Source of the DNA: Stappia taiwanensis
GTDB taxonomy: Bacteria > Pseudomonadota > Alphaproteobacteria > Rhizobiales > Stappiaceae
Length of the DNA: 64,000 bases
NCBI RefSeq assembly: GCF_014635285.1
Contig: NZ_BMCR01000009.1
Coordinates: 1 to 64,000 of the forward strand
Direction of reading: 5' to 3'
Both the position numbers and the translations under genes were made by a program. Shown piece by piece: positions 48,217-58,120 of this stretch (positions within the stretch are counted from its first letter, which is position 1; the number at the start of each line of letters is the position of its first letter). Under the pieces are notes generated by a model. It did not search any database, was not told where the DNA came from, and saw only the letters and a list, made by a program, of their open reading frames with translations.

Positions 48217-49008
48217 TCAGTCCTCGTCGGGAACCGGGACCGTGTAGTTGAGCGGCAGACGACCGCCATCGGCATACAAGGTCTGACCGGTCATGTAGCT
48301 GGCATCGTCGGAAGCCAGGAACGCCGCGACGCCGGCGATTTCCGAAGGCTCGCCCACGCGCCCCATCGGCGTGCGCGACAAGACCCGCGCCTTTGCCGCC
48401 GGGTCGGAATTCACCGACGCCAGCATCTCCGTCATGATCGAGCCCGGCCCGATGCCGTTGACGCGAATGCCGTAGGGGGCCAGCGACAGCGCCGCCACCT
48501 TGGTGAGCTGGTTCATGCCGCCCTTGGAGATCGAATAGGGCACCTGGTTGGCAATGGCGAACACCGCGTTCACCGACGACATGTTGATGATCGTGCCGGG
48601 CGTGCCACCATCCTTGACCTTGTCGACCATATGCCGGGCAACCGCCTGGGAGCACAGGAACGCGCCCTTCAGGTTGACGCCCAGCACCCGGTCGAAATCG
48701 GCCTCTTCCAGATCGAGAAAATCCGCGCCGACGACGATGCCGGCATTGTTGACCAGGATGTCGATGTCGCCGAACGCGTCGAGCGTCGCGGCGACGAGAT
48801 TGCGCACGTCGAGCTTCTCGGCGACATTGCAATGCACATAACGCACCTCGCCGAGCGCGCCGAGTTCGGCTTCCGCCGCAGCGCCCCGCGCATCATCGAG
48901 GTCGGCAATGACGACCTTCGCTCCGTCCTGCACGAAACGCCTGGCAATGGCGAATCCGATGCCACCGGCTGCGCCGGTGACGATGGCTACCTTGTTCTCC
49001 AGAGACAC
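48217..49008 (-). CDS. Short-chain dehydrogenase/reductase
   Basis: This 263-residue classical SDR has the nucleotide motif TGAAGGIG (11-18), the NNAG motif, and the catalytic Ser and Tyr-x-x-x-Lys in SSVNAVFAIANQVPYSISKGG. IADLDD after the second strand favours NAD. The gene starts with GTG at 49008, with GAGG upstream; MSLENKVAIVTG is the family start. The substrate is unknown. Confidence 0.92.
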   Translation of the reverse strand: MSLENKVAIVTGAAGGIGFAIARRFVQDGAKVVIADLDDARGAAAEAELGALGEVRYVHCNVAEKLDVRNLVAATLDAFGDIDILVNNAGIVVGADFLDLEEADFDRVLGVNLKGAFLCSQAVARHMVDKVKDGGTPGTIINMSSVNAVFAIANQVPYSISKGGMNQLTKVAALSLAPYGIRVNGIGPGSIMTEMLASVNSDPAAKARVLSRTPMGRVGEPSEIAGVAAFLASDDASYMTGQTLYADGGRLPLNYTVPVPDED

Positions 49009-49280
49009 GGAACCCTCGCTTGTGTCGTGGCCTCGGGCTAAGGCTCCCGCATCCCGAAAACCGGGATCGAGCACCTGTGGGCCAACTCCTATCAGATCGG
49101 AAGCACGCGGCGGCCTTTGAAATATCCCGCCTTACACCCCCATCAACGAACGATCATGGCATTGCGTGGGCGGTCCCTCCCGGCCCGCGCACGCAACCAC
49201 GCCGCGCGACCATAGGCTGGCCCGCGCCTCCTGTCGATGCCCGCCGGCCCCCATCTGCCGGCGGGTTCCTCCCCCCTCTA

Positions 49281-51194
49281 TCAGGTGCTGCCGGCCAGCC
49301 CACGTTCCTTGAGCGCATCCTCAATCTCGTCGAGAATACCCGGATCGTCGATGGTCGCCGGCATCTTGAACGCATCGCCGTCGGCGATCTGGCGCATGGT
49401 CGCCCGCAGGATCTTGCCCGAGCGCGTCTTCGGCAGGCGCTCCACGGTGATCGCCAGCTTGAACGCCGCCACCGGACCGATCTTCTCCCGCACGATGCGA
49501 ACGAGTTCCGCCTCGATCTCCGCCGTCGGCCGGTCGACCCCGGCCTTCAGAACGACGAAACCACAAGGGGTTTGACCCTTCAGCTTATCGGTAATCCCGA
49601 CGACGGCGCACTCGGCCACATCCGGATGGCTGGCCAGCACCTCTTCCATCGCCCCGGTGGACAAACGATGCCCCGCCACGTTGATGATGTCGTCGGTGCG
49701 CGCCATGATGAAGAGGTAGCCTTCCTCGTCCATGATCCCGGCATCCGCGGTCTTGTAGTAGCCCGGGAACTCGTCCAGATAGCTGCTGCGGAAGCGCTCG
49801 GGCGCCTGCCACAGGGTCGGCAGGCAGCCGGGGGGCAGCGGCAGCTTGATCACCACATTGCCGAGGGTGCCAGCCGGCACCGGATGACCGGCATCATCCA
49901 GCACCTGCACATCGTAGCCCGGCATCGGCACGCTCGGCGAGCCGTGCTTGATCGGCAACAGGCCGAGCCCCAAGGGATTGCCGGCAATCGCCCAACCGGT
50001 TTCCGTCTGCCACCAATGGTCGATCACCGGAACGCCCAGCTTGTCCTCGGCCCACTGCAGCGTGTCCGGATCGGCGCGCTCGCCAGCCAGGAACAGGGAG
50101 CGGAAGGCCGCCAGATCATAATCGCCGATCAGCTTGCCTTCGGGATCTTCCTTCTTGATTGCCCGGAAGGCGGTCGGCGCGGTGAACAGGCTCACCACGT
50201 TGTGGTCGGAAATCACCCGCCAGAACACGCCCGCATCGGGCGTTCCCACCGGCTTGCCCTCGAACACAAGGGTGGTCGCCCCGTGCAGCAGCGGCGCATA
50301 GACGATGTAGGAATGGCCAACCACCCAACCGACGTCGGAGGCGGTCCAGAACACCTCGCCCGGCTCGATGCCGTAGAGGTTCTTCATCGACCACTTCAGC
50401 GCGACCATGTGCCCGCCATTGTCGCGAACCACGCCCTTGGGCTGCCCGGTGGTGCCGGAGGTATAGAGGATATAGAGCGGATCGGTCGCCTTCACCGGCA
50501 CGCAATCGACCGTGCGGCCGGCCGCCATCGCCTCGCCCATCAGCGCCCCGAGGTCATGGTCGCGGCCCTCGATCAGCGTCGCCTCGGCCTGCTCCCGCTG
50601 CAGCACGAAACAGGCCTCGGGCTTGTGCGCGGACAATTCGATCGCCTCGTCGAGCAACGGCTTGTAGGCCACGACCCGGCCCGGCTCGATACCGCAGGAC
50701 GCGGCGACAATGGCCTTCGGGCCGGCATCTTCGATCCGGGTGGCCAGCTCACGTGCGGCGAACCCGCCGAACACCACCGAATGCACCGCGCCAAGACGGG
50801 CGCAGGCGAGCATCGCCATCAGCGCCTCGGGGATCATCGGCATGTAGATGATCACCCGGTCGCCCTTGGTCACCCCCTTGTCGACCAGACATGCCGCCAG
50901 CGCATTGACCCGCGCAAGCACCTCCTTATAGGTGTAGCTTGCCGACTTGCCGGTGATCGGGCTGTCATAGATGATCGCCGGCTGGCCCGGGCGGCCACGC
51001 TCCACATGGCGATCGAGACAATTGTAGCAGGTGTTGCATTCCGCGCCGGCAAACCACTGGCCAAAACTGCCGAGCGAAGGGTCGAACACCTTGTCCCAGG
51101 GCTTGATCCAGTCGATCTCGGCGGCGGCCTCCGCCCAGAAGGCCTCAGGGTCCCGCATCGATTTGCCATAGACCTCGTGATAACGGCTTGGCAT
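49281..51194 (-). CDS. prpE: Propionyl-CoA synthetase
   Basis: This 637-residue AMP-forming acyl-CoA synthetase activates propionate or a similar short acid. It shows the N-terminal start YHEVYGKSMRDPEAFWAEAA, YTSGTTGQPKGVVRD, the adenylate region HWWQTETGW, and the catalytic, acetylatable Lys in PKTRSGKILR near the C-terminus. PrpE-type features fit better than those of Acs, but the two are close. The ATG at 51194 has GAGGAG 8 bases upstream; the frame upstream to 51422 is not used. Confidence 0.92.
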   Translation of the reverse strand: MPSRYHEVYGKSMRDPEAFWAEAAAEIDWIKPWDKVFDPSLGSFGQWFAGAECNTCYNCLDRHVERGRPGQPAIIYDSPITGKSASYTYKEVLARVNALAACLVDKGVTKGDRVIIYMPMIPEALMAMLACARLGAVHSVVFGGFAARELATRIEDAGPKAIVAASCGIEPGRVVAYKPLLDEAIELSAHKPEACFVLQREQAEATLIEGRDHDLGALMGEAMAAGRTVDCVPVKATDPLYILYTSGTTGQPKGVVRDNGGHMVALKWSMKNLYGIEPGEVFWTASDVGWVVGHSYIVYAPLLHGATTLVFEGKPVGTPDAGVFWRVISDHNVVSLFTAPTAFRAIKKEDPEGKLIGDYDLAAFRSLFLAGERADPDTLQWAEDKLGVPVIDHWWQTETGWAIAGNPLGLGLLPIKHGSPSVPMPGYDVQVLDDAGHPVPAGTLGNVVIKLPLPPGCLPTLWQAPERFRSSYLDEFPGYYKTADAGIMDEEGYLFIMARTDDIINVAGHRLSTGAMEEVLASHPDVAECAVVGITDKLKGQTPCGFVVLKAGVDRPTAEIEAELVRIVREKIGPVAAFKLAITVERLPKTRSGKILRATMRQIADGDAFKMPATIDDPGILDEIEDALKERGLAGST

Positions 51195-51546
51195 TCTGTC
51201 ACTCCTCGTTGCCGACCCGCGATCGGCGAAGCCGTCACGGTCTGTCTCTTTCGCCCTGAAGCGTGCTGCCCGAAGCGATCCGCGAAAAGCGCGCCGCCTG
51301 TCGGTCCGCCACCGGAGACACTGGCACTTTTCACATCCAGACAGTATGTGCCGCCAGCGCCAAGGGAAAGGCAAGTCCGCCCGGCTAAGACATTCGGCGA
51401 AGAGGACGACAGGTGAAACCACCCTCCGGCACGCCGACCGACACGCGTCAACATGACAGAGCTGCGCGAAGGGCGTATAGGCTCGGACTGGAGCCTTCCC
51501 GCATCCCGTGTCCTGCCCTCCCCCTTTCGCCCGAGACCCCTCCCAC
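51195..51546. other. Divergent region between prpE and a TSUP gene
   Basis: This 352-base gap holds the promoters of prpE (minus) and the TSUP permease (plus). A CATACT hexamer on the minus strand near 51340-51345 may be a -10 element, but it lacks a well-spaced -35. No gene is seen. Confidence 0.4.
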
Positions 51547-52308
51547 GTGACCCCGATCGCAGATCCCCTCTTCTACGCCCTTGCCGTCCCGGCCGTGATC
51601 ATGGTCGGGCTGGCCAAGGGCGGCTTCGGCGGCCCGCTGTCCCTGCTCGGCGTGCCAATGATGGCGCTTGTCATCCCGCCGGTGCAGGCGGCCGGCATCA
51701 TGCTGCCGATCCTCGTCGTCATGGACATGGCCGGGCTCGTCGCCTATCGCCGCAGCTTCGATGCCACCAGCCTGAAGATCCTCTTGCCCGCCGCCATTGT
51801 CGGCATCGTCCTCGGCTATTTCACCGCCGCACAGGTTAGCGATGCCCATGTCCGCCTGCTGGTCGGCCTGGTCGCCATCCTGTTCACCCTCGACAGCCTG
51901 CGCGGCGGCGCCGCCCGCAGCGCCCCGCGTCCGCACCGCCCCTGGGCCGGGCGTTTCTGGGGCATGATCGCCGGCTTCACCAGCTTCGTCAGCCATGCCG
52001 GCAGCCCGCCGTTCCAGATCTACATGCTGCCGCTGCGCCTCGATCCGCTGCGCTTCGCCGGCACATCGGTGCTGTTCTTCACGGCGATGAACGCAATCAA
52101 GCTGGTGCCCTATGGCCTGCTCGGTCAGTTCGACGCGGCCAATCTGGCGACCTCCGCCCTGCTTCTGCCGCTCGCGCCGCTGGCGACGCTGGCCGGCGTC
52201 TGGCTGGTCCGGCGCACCCGGCCCGCGCTGTTCTACCGCATCACCCACGCTGCGGTGGCGGTGATCGGCTGCAAGCTCTTGTGGGACGGGGTCACCGGCT
52301 TGATGTGA
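51547..52308 (+). CDS. Second TSUP (TauE/SafE) family permease
   Basis: This 253-residue membrane protein has about eight hydrophobic segments, with the family motif LAKGGFGGPLSLLGVP in the first pair and FVSHAGSPPFQIYMLP in the second half. It should carry an organic or sulfur anion. Two GTG starts are possible, at 51508 and 51547; the latter lies closer to helix 1 and neither has a strong ribosome-binding site. It differs clearly from the TSUP gene at 24133. Confidence 0.88.
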   Translation: MTPIADPLFYALAVPAVIMVGLAKGGFGGPLSLLGVPMMALVIPPVQAAGIMLPILVVMDMAGLVAYRRSFDATSLKILLPAAIVGIVLGYFTAAQVSDAHVRLLVGLVAILFTLDSLRGGAARSAPRPHRPWAGRFWGMIAGFTSFVSHAGSPPFQIYMLPLRLDPLRFAGTSVLFFTAMNAIKLVPYGLLGQFDAANLATSALLLPLAPLATLAGVWLVRRTRPALFYRITHAAVAVIGCKLLWDGVTGLM

Positions 52309-52410
52309 CTCAATGACCGCCCCCTTACGCCTTTCGCATGGTTGATCCTTACCGGGTTTGGCGGTTTGATGGCTCGCCCGACCGGGCAATTCGGTTCTCC
52401 GGAGGAATGA

Positions 52411-54048
52411 ATGGCTGAGACTGGCAGTCCCTATACCCGCGATCTCGACAAGACGCAGGCAAACCACACCCCCTTGTCGCCGCTGAGTTTCCTGGCGCGC
52501 GCCGCCTTCGTCTTTCCCGATCGCACCGCGATCGTGCATGGAACCCGGCGCACCAGTTACCAGGACTTCTATGCCCGCGCGCGCCAGCTTGCCTCCGCGC
52601 TCGCCGCACGCGGCATCGGCAAGAACGACACCGTGACGGTGATGCTGTCCAACACCCCGCCGATGCTGGAAGCCCATTACGGCGTGCCGATGACCGGCGC
52701 CGTGCTGCACTCGCTGAACACCCGGCTCGACGCCACGGTACTGGCCTTCCAGCTCGACCATGCCGAGAGCAAGGTGGTGATCACCGACCGGGAATTCGCC
52801 CCGGTGATGAAGGAGGCGCTGGCGCTGGCCACCGTCAAGCCGCTGGTCATCGACTATGACGACCCGGAATTCCCGCAAGATGGCGAGCGCCTCGGCTCAC
52901 AGGATTACGAAGCCTTCCTCACCTCCGGCGACCCGGATTACGCCTGGTCGCTGCCGGAGGACGAATGGGACGCGATTTCGCTGAACTACACCTCGGGCAC
53001 CACCGGCAATCCCAAGGGCGTCGTCTATCATCATCGCGGCGCCTATCTGCTGGCCCAGGCCAACATTCTCACCGCCTCGATGGCCAAGCACCCGGTCTAT
53101 CTGTGGACCCTGCCGATGTTCCACTGCAACGGCTGGTGCTTCCCCTGGTCGATCTCGATCGTCGCCGGCACCCATGTGTGCCTGCGTCAGGTGCGGCCCA
53201 AGCCGATCTGGGACGCGCTCGCCGACGAGGGGGTCACCCATCTGTGCGGCGCTCCCGTGGTCATGACCACCCTGCTCAATGCTCCCGAGGCGGACAAGCG
53301 CGACCTCGCCGGCCGCGTCGTCGAATTCTTCACCGCTGCCGCCCCGCCGCCCGAGGCCGTGCTTGCGGCAATGAAGGAGGCCGGCTTCAACGTCACCCAT
53401 CTCTATGGTCTGACCGAGGTCTACGGACCGGCGGTGGTCAATGAATGGAAGGACGAGTGGAATGCCCGGCCGGCCGAGGAACAGGCCACCCTCAAGGCGC
53501 GCCAGGGGGTGCGCTACGTCGCCCTCGACGGCCTGAGCGTGCGCGATCCGATGACCATGGAGCCGGTGCCGGCGGATGGAAACACCCTCGGCGAGGTGAT
53601 GTTCCGCGGCAATGTGGTGATGAAGGGCTATCTGAAGAACCGGGAAGCGACCGACGAGGCGTTTGCCGGCGGCTGGTTCCACTCCGGCGACCTCGGCGTC
53701 CTGCATCCCGACGGCTATATCCAGCTCAAGGACCGGTCCAAGGACATCATCATTTCCGGCGGCGAGAACATTTCCTCCATCGAAGTGGAAGACGCGCTGT
53801 TCCGGCATCCGGATGTGGTCGCCGCCGCCGTGGTCGCCCGGCCCGACGAGAAATGGGGCGAGACCCCGTGCGCCTTCGTCGAGCTGCGCCCGGGAGCGGA
53901 GGTCTCCGCCAAGGAGATCACCGATTTCTGCCGCGAGCGGCTGGCCCATTTCAAGGTGCCCCGGCATGTCATTTTTACGGAGCTGCCGAAAACCTCGACC
54001 GGCAAGATCCAGAAATACGTGCTGCGGGAAATGGCGCGCGAGAGCTGA
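52411..54048 (+). CDS. Acyl-CoA synthetase (DmdB-like group)
   Basis: This 545-residue AMP-forming ligase activates a fatty or related acid to its CoA ester. It has YTSGTTGNPKGV, the adenylate motif LYGLTEVYGP, SGDLGVLHPDGYIQLKDRSKD, and catalytic Lys in TSTGKIQKYVLRE. The overall sequence resembles the medium-chain group that includes DmdB (3-methylmercaptopropionate-CoA ligase) of marine Alphaproteobacteria. The substrate cannot be fixed from sequence alone. GGAGGA precedes the ATG. Confidence 0.9.
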   Translation: MAETGSPYTRDLDKTQANHTPLSPLSFLARAAFVFPDRTAIVHGTRRTSYQDFYARARQLASALAARGIGKNDTVTVMLSNTPPMLEAHYGVPMTGAVLHSLNTRLDATVLAFQLDHAESKVVITDREFAPVMKEALALATVKPLVIDYDDPEFPQDGERLGSQDYEAFLTSGDPDYAWSLPEDEWDAISLNYTSGTTGNPKGVVYHHRGAYLLAQANILTASMAKHPVYLWTLPMFHCNGWCFPWSISIVAGTHVCLRQVRPKPIWDALADEGVTHLCGAPVVMTTLLNAPEADKRDLAGRVVEFFTAAAPPPEAVLAAMKEAGFNVTHLYGLTEVYGPAVVNEWKDEWNARPAEEQATLKARQGVRYVALDGLSVRDPMTMEPVPADGNTLGEVMFRGNVVMKGYLKNREATDEAFAGGWFHSGDLGVLHPDGYIQLKDRSKDIIISGGENISSIEVEDALFRHPDVVAAAVVARPDEKWGETPCAFVELRPGAEVSAKEITDFCRERLAHFKVPRHVIFTELPKTSTGKIQKYVLREMARES

Positions 54049-54103
54049 CGCAGGTGGCCGGACGCCCCTCGGCTCCGGCGCGTCCCCGCCCCCATGAAAC
54101 GAC

Positions 54104-54130
54104 AAAAGCCGCGGCAATGCCGCGGCTTTT
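54104..54130. terminator. Bidirectional terminator
   Basis: AAAAGCCGCGG (54104-54114) pairs perfectly over 11 bp with CCGCGGCTTTT (54120-54130), loop CAATG, between the acyl-CoA ligase gene and the convergent DUF465 gene. Confidence 0.93.
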
Positions 54131-54178
54131 ACGTCAGCAGACTTCCGAGGAAGCCGGTAGTTTGTCAGTGCAAATCGC

Positions 54179-54358
54179 TCAATGCACGGTTTTAGCGCCG
54201 CCCAGCCGAGTAATCTCGTCCTTGAGTTGAAGCTTCCGGCGCTTGAGATCTGCAATGGCAAGCGAGTCCATACTTGGATGACGCATTGCTTCTTCCAGCT
54301 TCCGCTCAAGATCCGAGTGACGCTTCTGCAACTCGACGAGATGCGACTGTAGTGACAT
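54179..54358 (-). CDS. DUF465 (YdcH-like) small protein, first copy
   Basis: This 59-residue protein starts MSLQSHLVELQKRHSDLERK and continues with DLKRRKLQLKDEITRL, the core pattern of DUF465. It is a short helical hairpin or coiled coil of unknown function. A perfect AGGAGG lies 7 bases before the ATG at 54358, so translation should be strong. The divergent gene at 54637 encodes a second member of the same family. Confidence 0.93.
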   Translation of the reverse strand: MSLQSHLVELQKRHSDLERKLEEAMRHPSMDSLAIADLKRRKLQLKDEITRLGGAKTVH

Positions 54359-54636
54359 GGAAAACCTCCTTGCCTATTCGCTTTTGACGACGTGAGTGTG
54401 ACACAGCCATTCCTCGCTGTCGAACAGTTCCGACTCAAGGTGACGTAGCGACATCCGCCCTTCCGGAAAAATTCCTCCGCCCTGCGACACCCTGCCTCAA
54501 CCCCGCCTTGCGCTCCCCGTTTTCGCGCCTTTGAAATCCCCTACCTTTCCCGGAACATACGCGGTATCTTTGCGGGGCGCGCGCACCAGCATGCGCGACG
54601 ACGGGACGGGATCGCGAAGAACGCTTGGAGACGGAT

Positions 54637-54858
54637 ATGGATTCAGGCATGGGCGTGGAACTGGATGAAAAATCGGTCCGGATCGAACTGGCGCGCCTGC
54701 GCCAGGAACATCGGGACCTGGACACAGCAATCGGCGCAATCATCGAGACCGGCCGGGCGGATGCCCTGCAGCTTCAGCGCATGAAGAAGAAGAAGCTCTT
54801 CCTCAAGGACCGGATTACCTCGCTGGAAGATCGTCTGTTGCCCGACATCATTGCCTGA
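54637..54858 (+). CDS. DUF465 small protein, second copy
   Basis: This 73-residue protein has the DUF465 core LRQEHRDLDTAIGAII and LQRMKKKKLFLKDRITSLED. I chose the ATG at 54637 (MDSGMGVEL) because GGAG lies 7 bases upstream; a TTG at 54625 would add four residues. It is divergent from the first copy over 278 bases and lies upstream of purE. Function is unknown. Confidence 0.9.
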   Translation: MDSGMGVELDEKSVRIELARLRQEHRDLDTAIGAIIETGRADALQLQRMKKKKLFLKDRITSLEDRLLPDIIA

Positions 54859-55027
54859 CGGAACGCACGGACCGGATTGCCCCGAACATCAGCGCCGGCT
54901 CAACCGGCTTGCCGCCCTTCCCCTGCGCCCGCCCTTGGAAACCCGCCCCTTGCGCGCCGCACCGCTCTGCCTATAATCCGCGCCTTTCCAGCCGACCTTC
55001 CCTTCGACACCAGTTTGCGAGAGTGGC

Positions 55028-55525
55028 ATGACAACAAAGACGCCGGTGGTGGCGATCATCATGGGCAGTCAATCGGACTGGCCGACCATGAAACATGCCG
55101 CCGACACGCTGGAAGCGCTCGGTGTGCCGTTCGAGGCGCGCATCGTCTCGGCCCATCGCACGCCGGAACGGCTCTACGAGTTTTCCCGCTCCGCCCGCGA
55201 TGCCGGCTTCAAGGTGGTCATCGCCGGTGCGGGCGGCGCCGCGCATCTGCCGGGCATGACCGCCTCCATGACCCCGCTCCCGGTCTTTGGCGTGCCGATC
55301 GAATCGCGCACCCTGAAGGGCGAGGACAGCCTCCTGTCGATCGTCCAGATGCCGGCCGGCATTCCGGTCGGCACCCTGGCCATCGGCCGCGCCGGCGCGG
55401 TCAACGCGGCGCTGCTTGCCGCCGCCGTGCTTGCCCTCAATGACGCGGATCTGGCCGACCGGCTCGATGCCTGGCGCCAGCGCCAGAGCGACGCGGTCGC
55501 CGAACGCCCCTCCGACGATCTCTGA
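55028..55525 (+). CDS. purE: N5-carboxyaminoimidazole ribonucleotide mutase
   Basis: PurE moves the carboxyl group of N5-CAIR to give CAIR in purine synthesis. The 165-residue class I protein has GSQSDWPTM (Ser14, Asp17) and the catalytic His43 in [10 protein letters not shown], then [19 protein letters not shown] precedes the ATG. purK follows 27 bases downstream, the usual arrangement. Confidence 0.98.
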   Translation: MTTKTPVVAIIMGSQSDWPTMKHAADTLEALGVPFEARIVSAHRTPERLYEFSRSARDAGFKVVIAGAGGAAHLPGMTASMTPLPVFGVPIESRTLKGEDSLLSIVQMPAGIPVGTLAIGRAGAVNAALLAAAVLALNDADLADRLDAWRQRQSDAVAERPSDDL

Positions 55526-55552
55526 CAGCCCTGCGGGCGGAAAGACACCACC

Positions 55553-56662
55553 ATGACGGCTCCCGACGCCAGCACGATCCTGAAGCCGGGCGCGACGCTC
55601 GGCATCCTCGGCGGTGGCCAGCTCGGCCGGATGCTGGCGCTTGCCGCAGCTCCGCTCGGCCTCAAGGTGCATGTGCTGTGCCCGGATCCGGACAGCCCCG
55701 CCTTCGACGTCGCCGCCGGCTTCACCGTCGCCGCCTATGACGACACCACCGCGCTCGATACCTTTGCCGCCGCCGTCGACGTGGTGACCTATGAGTTCGA
55801 GAACGTGCCCGGCCCGACGGCGGCACATCTGGCCGCCCGGGTTCCAGTGCGGCCGGGGCCAAACGCACTGGCCGTCTCCCAGGACCGGCTGGCGGAGAAG
55901 ACATTCCTGCGCGAGAACGGCATTCCGGTCGCCGATTTCCGCGCCGTCGACAGTCAGGACGAGGTGCTCCCCGCGCTAGAGGCGCTTGGCGGTCAGGGCG
56001 TACTGAAGACCCGCCGCTTCGGCTATGACGGCAAGGGCCAGATGATGCTGCGCCAGAGCGCCGATGCCACCGGCGCCTTCCAGGCGCTCGGCTCGGCGCC
56101 GGCGATCATGGAAGCCTTCGTGCCCTTCGAGCGTGAGGTTTCGGTGATCGTTGCCCGCGGCCTCGACGGCACCTTGCGCGCCTATGATGTCGCCGAGAAC
56201 CATCACGAACACCACATCCTGAAAACCTCGACCGTTCCGGCGACCTTGACCACCGACACTGCGGCCGAAGCCCGGCAACTGGCCGAGCGCATTGCCGAGA
56301 AGCTCGACTATATCGGCGTGCTCGGGGTCGAGATGTTCGTCCTGCCCGGCACGGGCGACGAAGCGGAGCGGCTGGTGGTCAACGAGATCGCCCCGCGCGT
56401 GCACAACTCCGGCCACTGGACCCAGGACGCCTGCCAGGTGTCCCAGTTCGAGCAGCATGTGCGGGCGGTCGCCGGCTGGCCGCTTGGCAGTGCGGAGCGG
56501 CACGCGGATGTGGTCATGGAAAACCTGATCGGCGCGGAGGTCGAGAGCTGGCCGGCGCTTGTCGCCGCGCCCGACGCCTGCCTGCACCTTTATGGCAAGG
56601 CGGAAAGCCGGCCGGGCCGCAAAATGGGCCATGTCAACCGACTGCGCCCCTTGCGCGCCTGA
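55553..56662 (+). CDS. purK: N5-carboxyaminoimidazole ribonucleotide synthase
   Basis: PurK is an ATP-grasp enzyme that carboxylates AIR using bicarbonate. The 369-residue protein has LGILGGGQLGRMLA at the N-terminus, the ATP-grasp part with KTRRFGYDGKGQ, the metal-binding VNEIAPRVHNSGHWTQDAC, and a C-terminal HLYGK. It works directly upstream of PurE in the pathway. Confidence 0.98.
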   Translation: MTAPDASTILKPGATLGILGGGQLGRMLALAAAPLGLKVHVLCPDPDSPAFDVAAGFTVAAYDDTTALDTFAAAVDVVTYEFENVPGPTAAHLAARVPVRPGPNALAVSQDRLAEKTFLRENGIPVADFRAVDSQDEVLPALEALGGQGVLKTRRFGYDGKGQMMLRQSADATGAFQALGSAPAIMEAFVPFEREVSVIVARGLDGTLRAYDVAENHHEHHILKTSTVPATLTTDTAAEARQLAERIAEKLDYIGVLGVEMFVLPGTGDEAERLVVNEIAPRVHNSGHWTQDACQVSQFEQHVRAVAGWPLGSAERHADVVMENLIGAEVESWPALVAAPDACLHLYGKAESRPGRKMGHVNRLRPLRA

Positions 56663-56728
56663 TCGGCACGCATCCCGCTCTTCCGACAACAAGCTCACCC
56701 CGCGCCCATCGGCGCGGGGCCCGATCCG

Positions 56729-58120
56729 TCACACCAGGCCCAGACGCTCGCGCCAGGCAAAGCGCCACATCAGCGCCACCGACACGCTGGCAAGGCCCGC
56801 CGCCAGGCCCCACCAGATTCCGACGCCGCCGAAACCGCCGGGAAAGGCGAGGCCATAGGCAAGGCCCATGCCGACGCCCCAGTAGCCGAGGATCGCCAGC
56901 ACCATCGGCACCTTGGTATCCGACAGCCCGCGCAGAACGCAGCCGCCCACCACCTGCACCCCGTCGAACAGCTGGAACACTGCCGCGACCAGCAGGAAGG
57001 TAATGCCAATGGCCATCACCTCGTCGGCCTGCGGATTGTCCAGATCGAGAAAAAGCCGCACCAGCATTTCCGGGAAGGACCAGAAGACCAGGGCACCGCA
57101 GAACATGAACAGCATCGCGCCGAACAGCGCGACCCAGCCGGCGCGCCCGACCGCCGCCCGATCGCGGTGGCCTGCGGCCAGACCGACGCGAATCATGCCG
57201 GCCTGACCAAGCCCGAGCGGCACCATGAAGGTGATCGAGGCGAGTTGCGCGGCGATACCATGCGCCGCCAGCGGCAAGGTGCCGATCCAGCCCATCATCA
57301 CCGAGGCGCCGGAAAACAGGGCGACCTCCACAAGCAGCGTCACCGCGACCGGCCACCCGAGCCGCAGGATTTCCAGCATCTTCGGCCAGTCGCTGCGCCA
57401 GATCCGGCCGAGAATCGCATAACGCCGCAGCTGCCTCTGTCGCAGGGTATAGATCACCAGCACCACCACGGTCAGCGACGCAGTGGCGACCGAGGCAATG
57501 CCGGCGCCGACCAGCTCCAGCCGGGGAAAGCCGAAATGACCGAAGATCAGCAAATAGTCGATCCCGGCATTCATCAGCGCCGCCGCCACTGTCGCCCACA
57601 GCACCACCTGCGCCTTTTCCATCACGGTGATGAAGTTGCGCAGCGCCATGGTCAGGAGCGAGGGCAGGATCGAGAACATCATCACTTGCATGTAGTCGCC
57701 CGCCAGCGCCGAGACTTCCCGATCCTGACCCAACACCAGCATGATATCCTCGGTGAACCACAACACGCACCAGCTTGGGATGGTGTAGAGGATCGCGAAC
57801 CAGATCCCCATCCGCACGGCCCGTCGCACATCGCGCGGCCGGCGGTCGCCGCGCGCGGTCGCCGCAAGCGGGATCACCGCCTGAAGCACGCCCATGCCAA
57901 ACAGCCAGATCAGGATAAACAGGTTGAACGCCAGCACGGCGGCCGCCAGCTCCGTCGCCCCGAGCCAGCCGATCATCAGGACGTCGGTGGTGTTGATGGC
58001 CATCTGCGCCACCTGGGCACCGGCAATCGGCAGACCAAGCATCAGGGTCGGACGAATATCGCTCCGCCACAAATCGGAAAGACTCAGCCCTCCGGGCGAC
58101 GCGGGTGTCGACCAGGACAT
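56729..58120 (-). CDS. MATE-family efflux transporter (NorM type)
   Basis: This 463-residue protein has about 12 membrane helices in two MatE repeats. The first begins with LPIAGAQVAQMAINTTDVLMIGWLG and the second near LGWPVAVTLLVEVALFSGA. NorM-type members exchange Na+ or H+ for cationic drugs. The ATG at 58120 has GGAG 8 bases upstream; the frame to 58186 is not needed. Confidence 0.94.
   Translation of the reverse strand: MSWSTPASPGGLSLSDLWRSDIRPTLMLGLPIAGAQVAQMAINTTDVLMIGWLGATELAAAVLAFNLFILIWLFGMGVLQAVIPLAATARGDRRPRDVRRAVRMGIWFAILYTIPSWCVLWFTEDIMLVLGQDREVSALAGDYMQVMMFSILPSLLTMALRNFITVMEKAQVVLWATVAAALMNAGIDYLLIFGHFGFPRLELVGAGIASVATASLTVVVLVIYTLRQRQLRRYAILGRIWRSDWPKMLEILRLGWPVAVTLLVEVALFSGASVMMGWIGTLPLAAHGIAAQLASITFMVPLGLGQAGMIRVGLAAGHRDRAAVGRAGWVALFGAMLFMFCGALVFWSFPEMLVRLFLDLDNPQADEVMAIGITFLLVAAVFQLFDGVQVVGGCVLRGLSDTKVPMVLAILGYWGVGMGLAYGLAFPGGFGGVGIWWGLAAGLASVSVALMWRFAWRERLGLV

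Noticed and set aside
46275-48275. A 666-codon antisense frame over the ABC exporter gene
   Set aside because: It spans the bidirectional terminator at 48136-48169 and lies opposite a clear ABC transporter.
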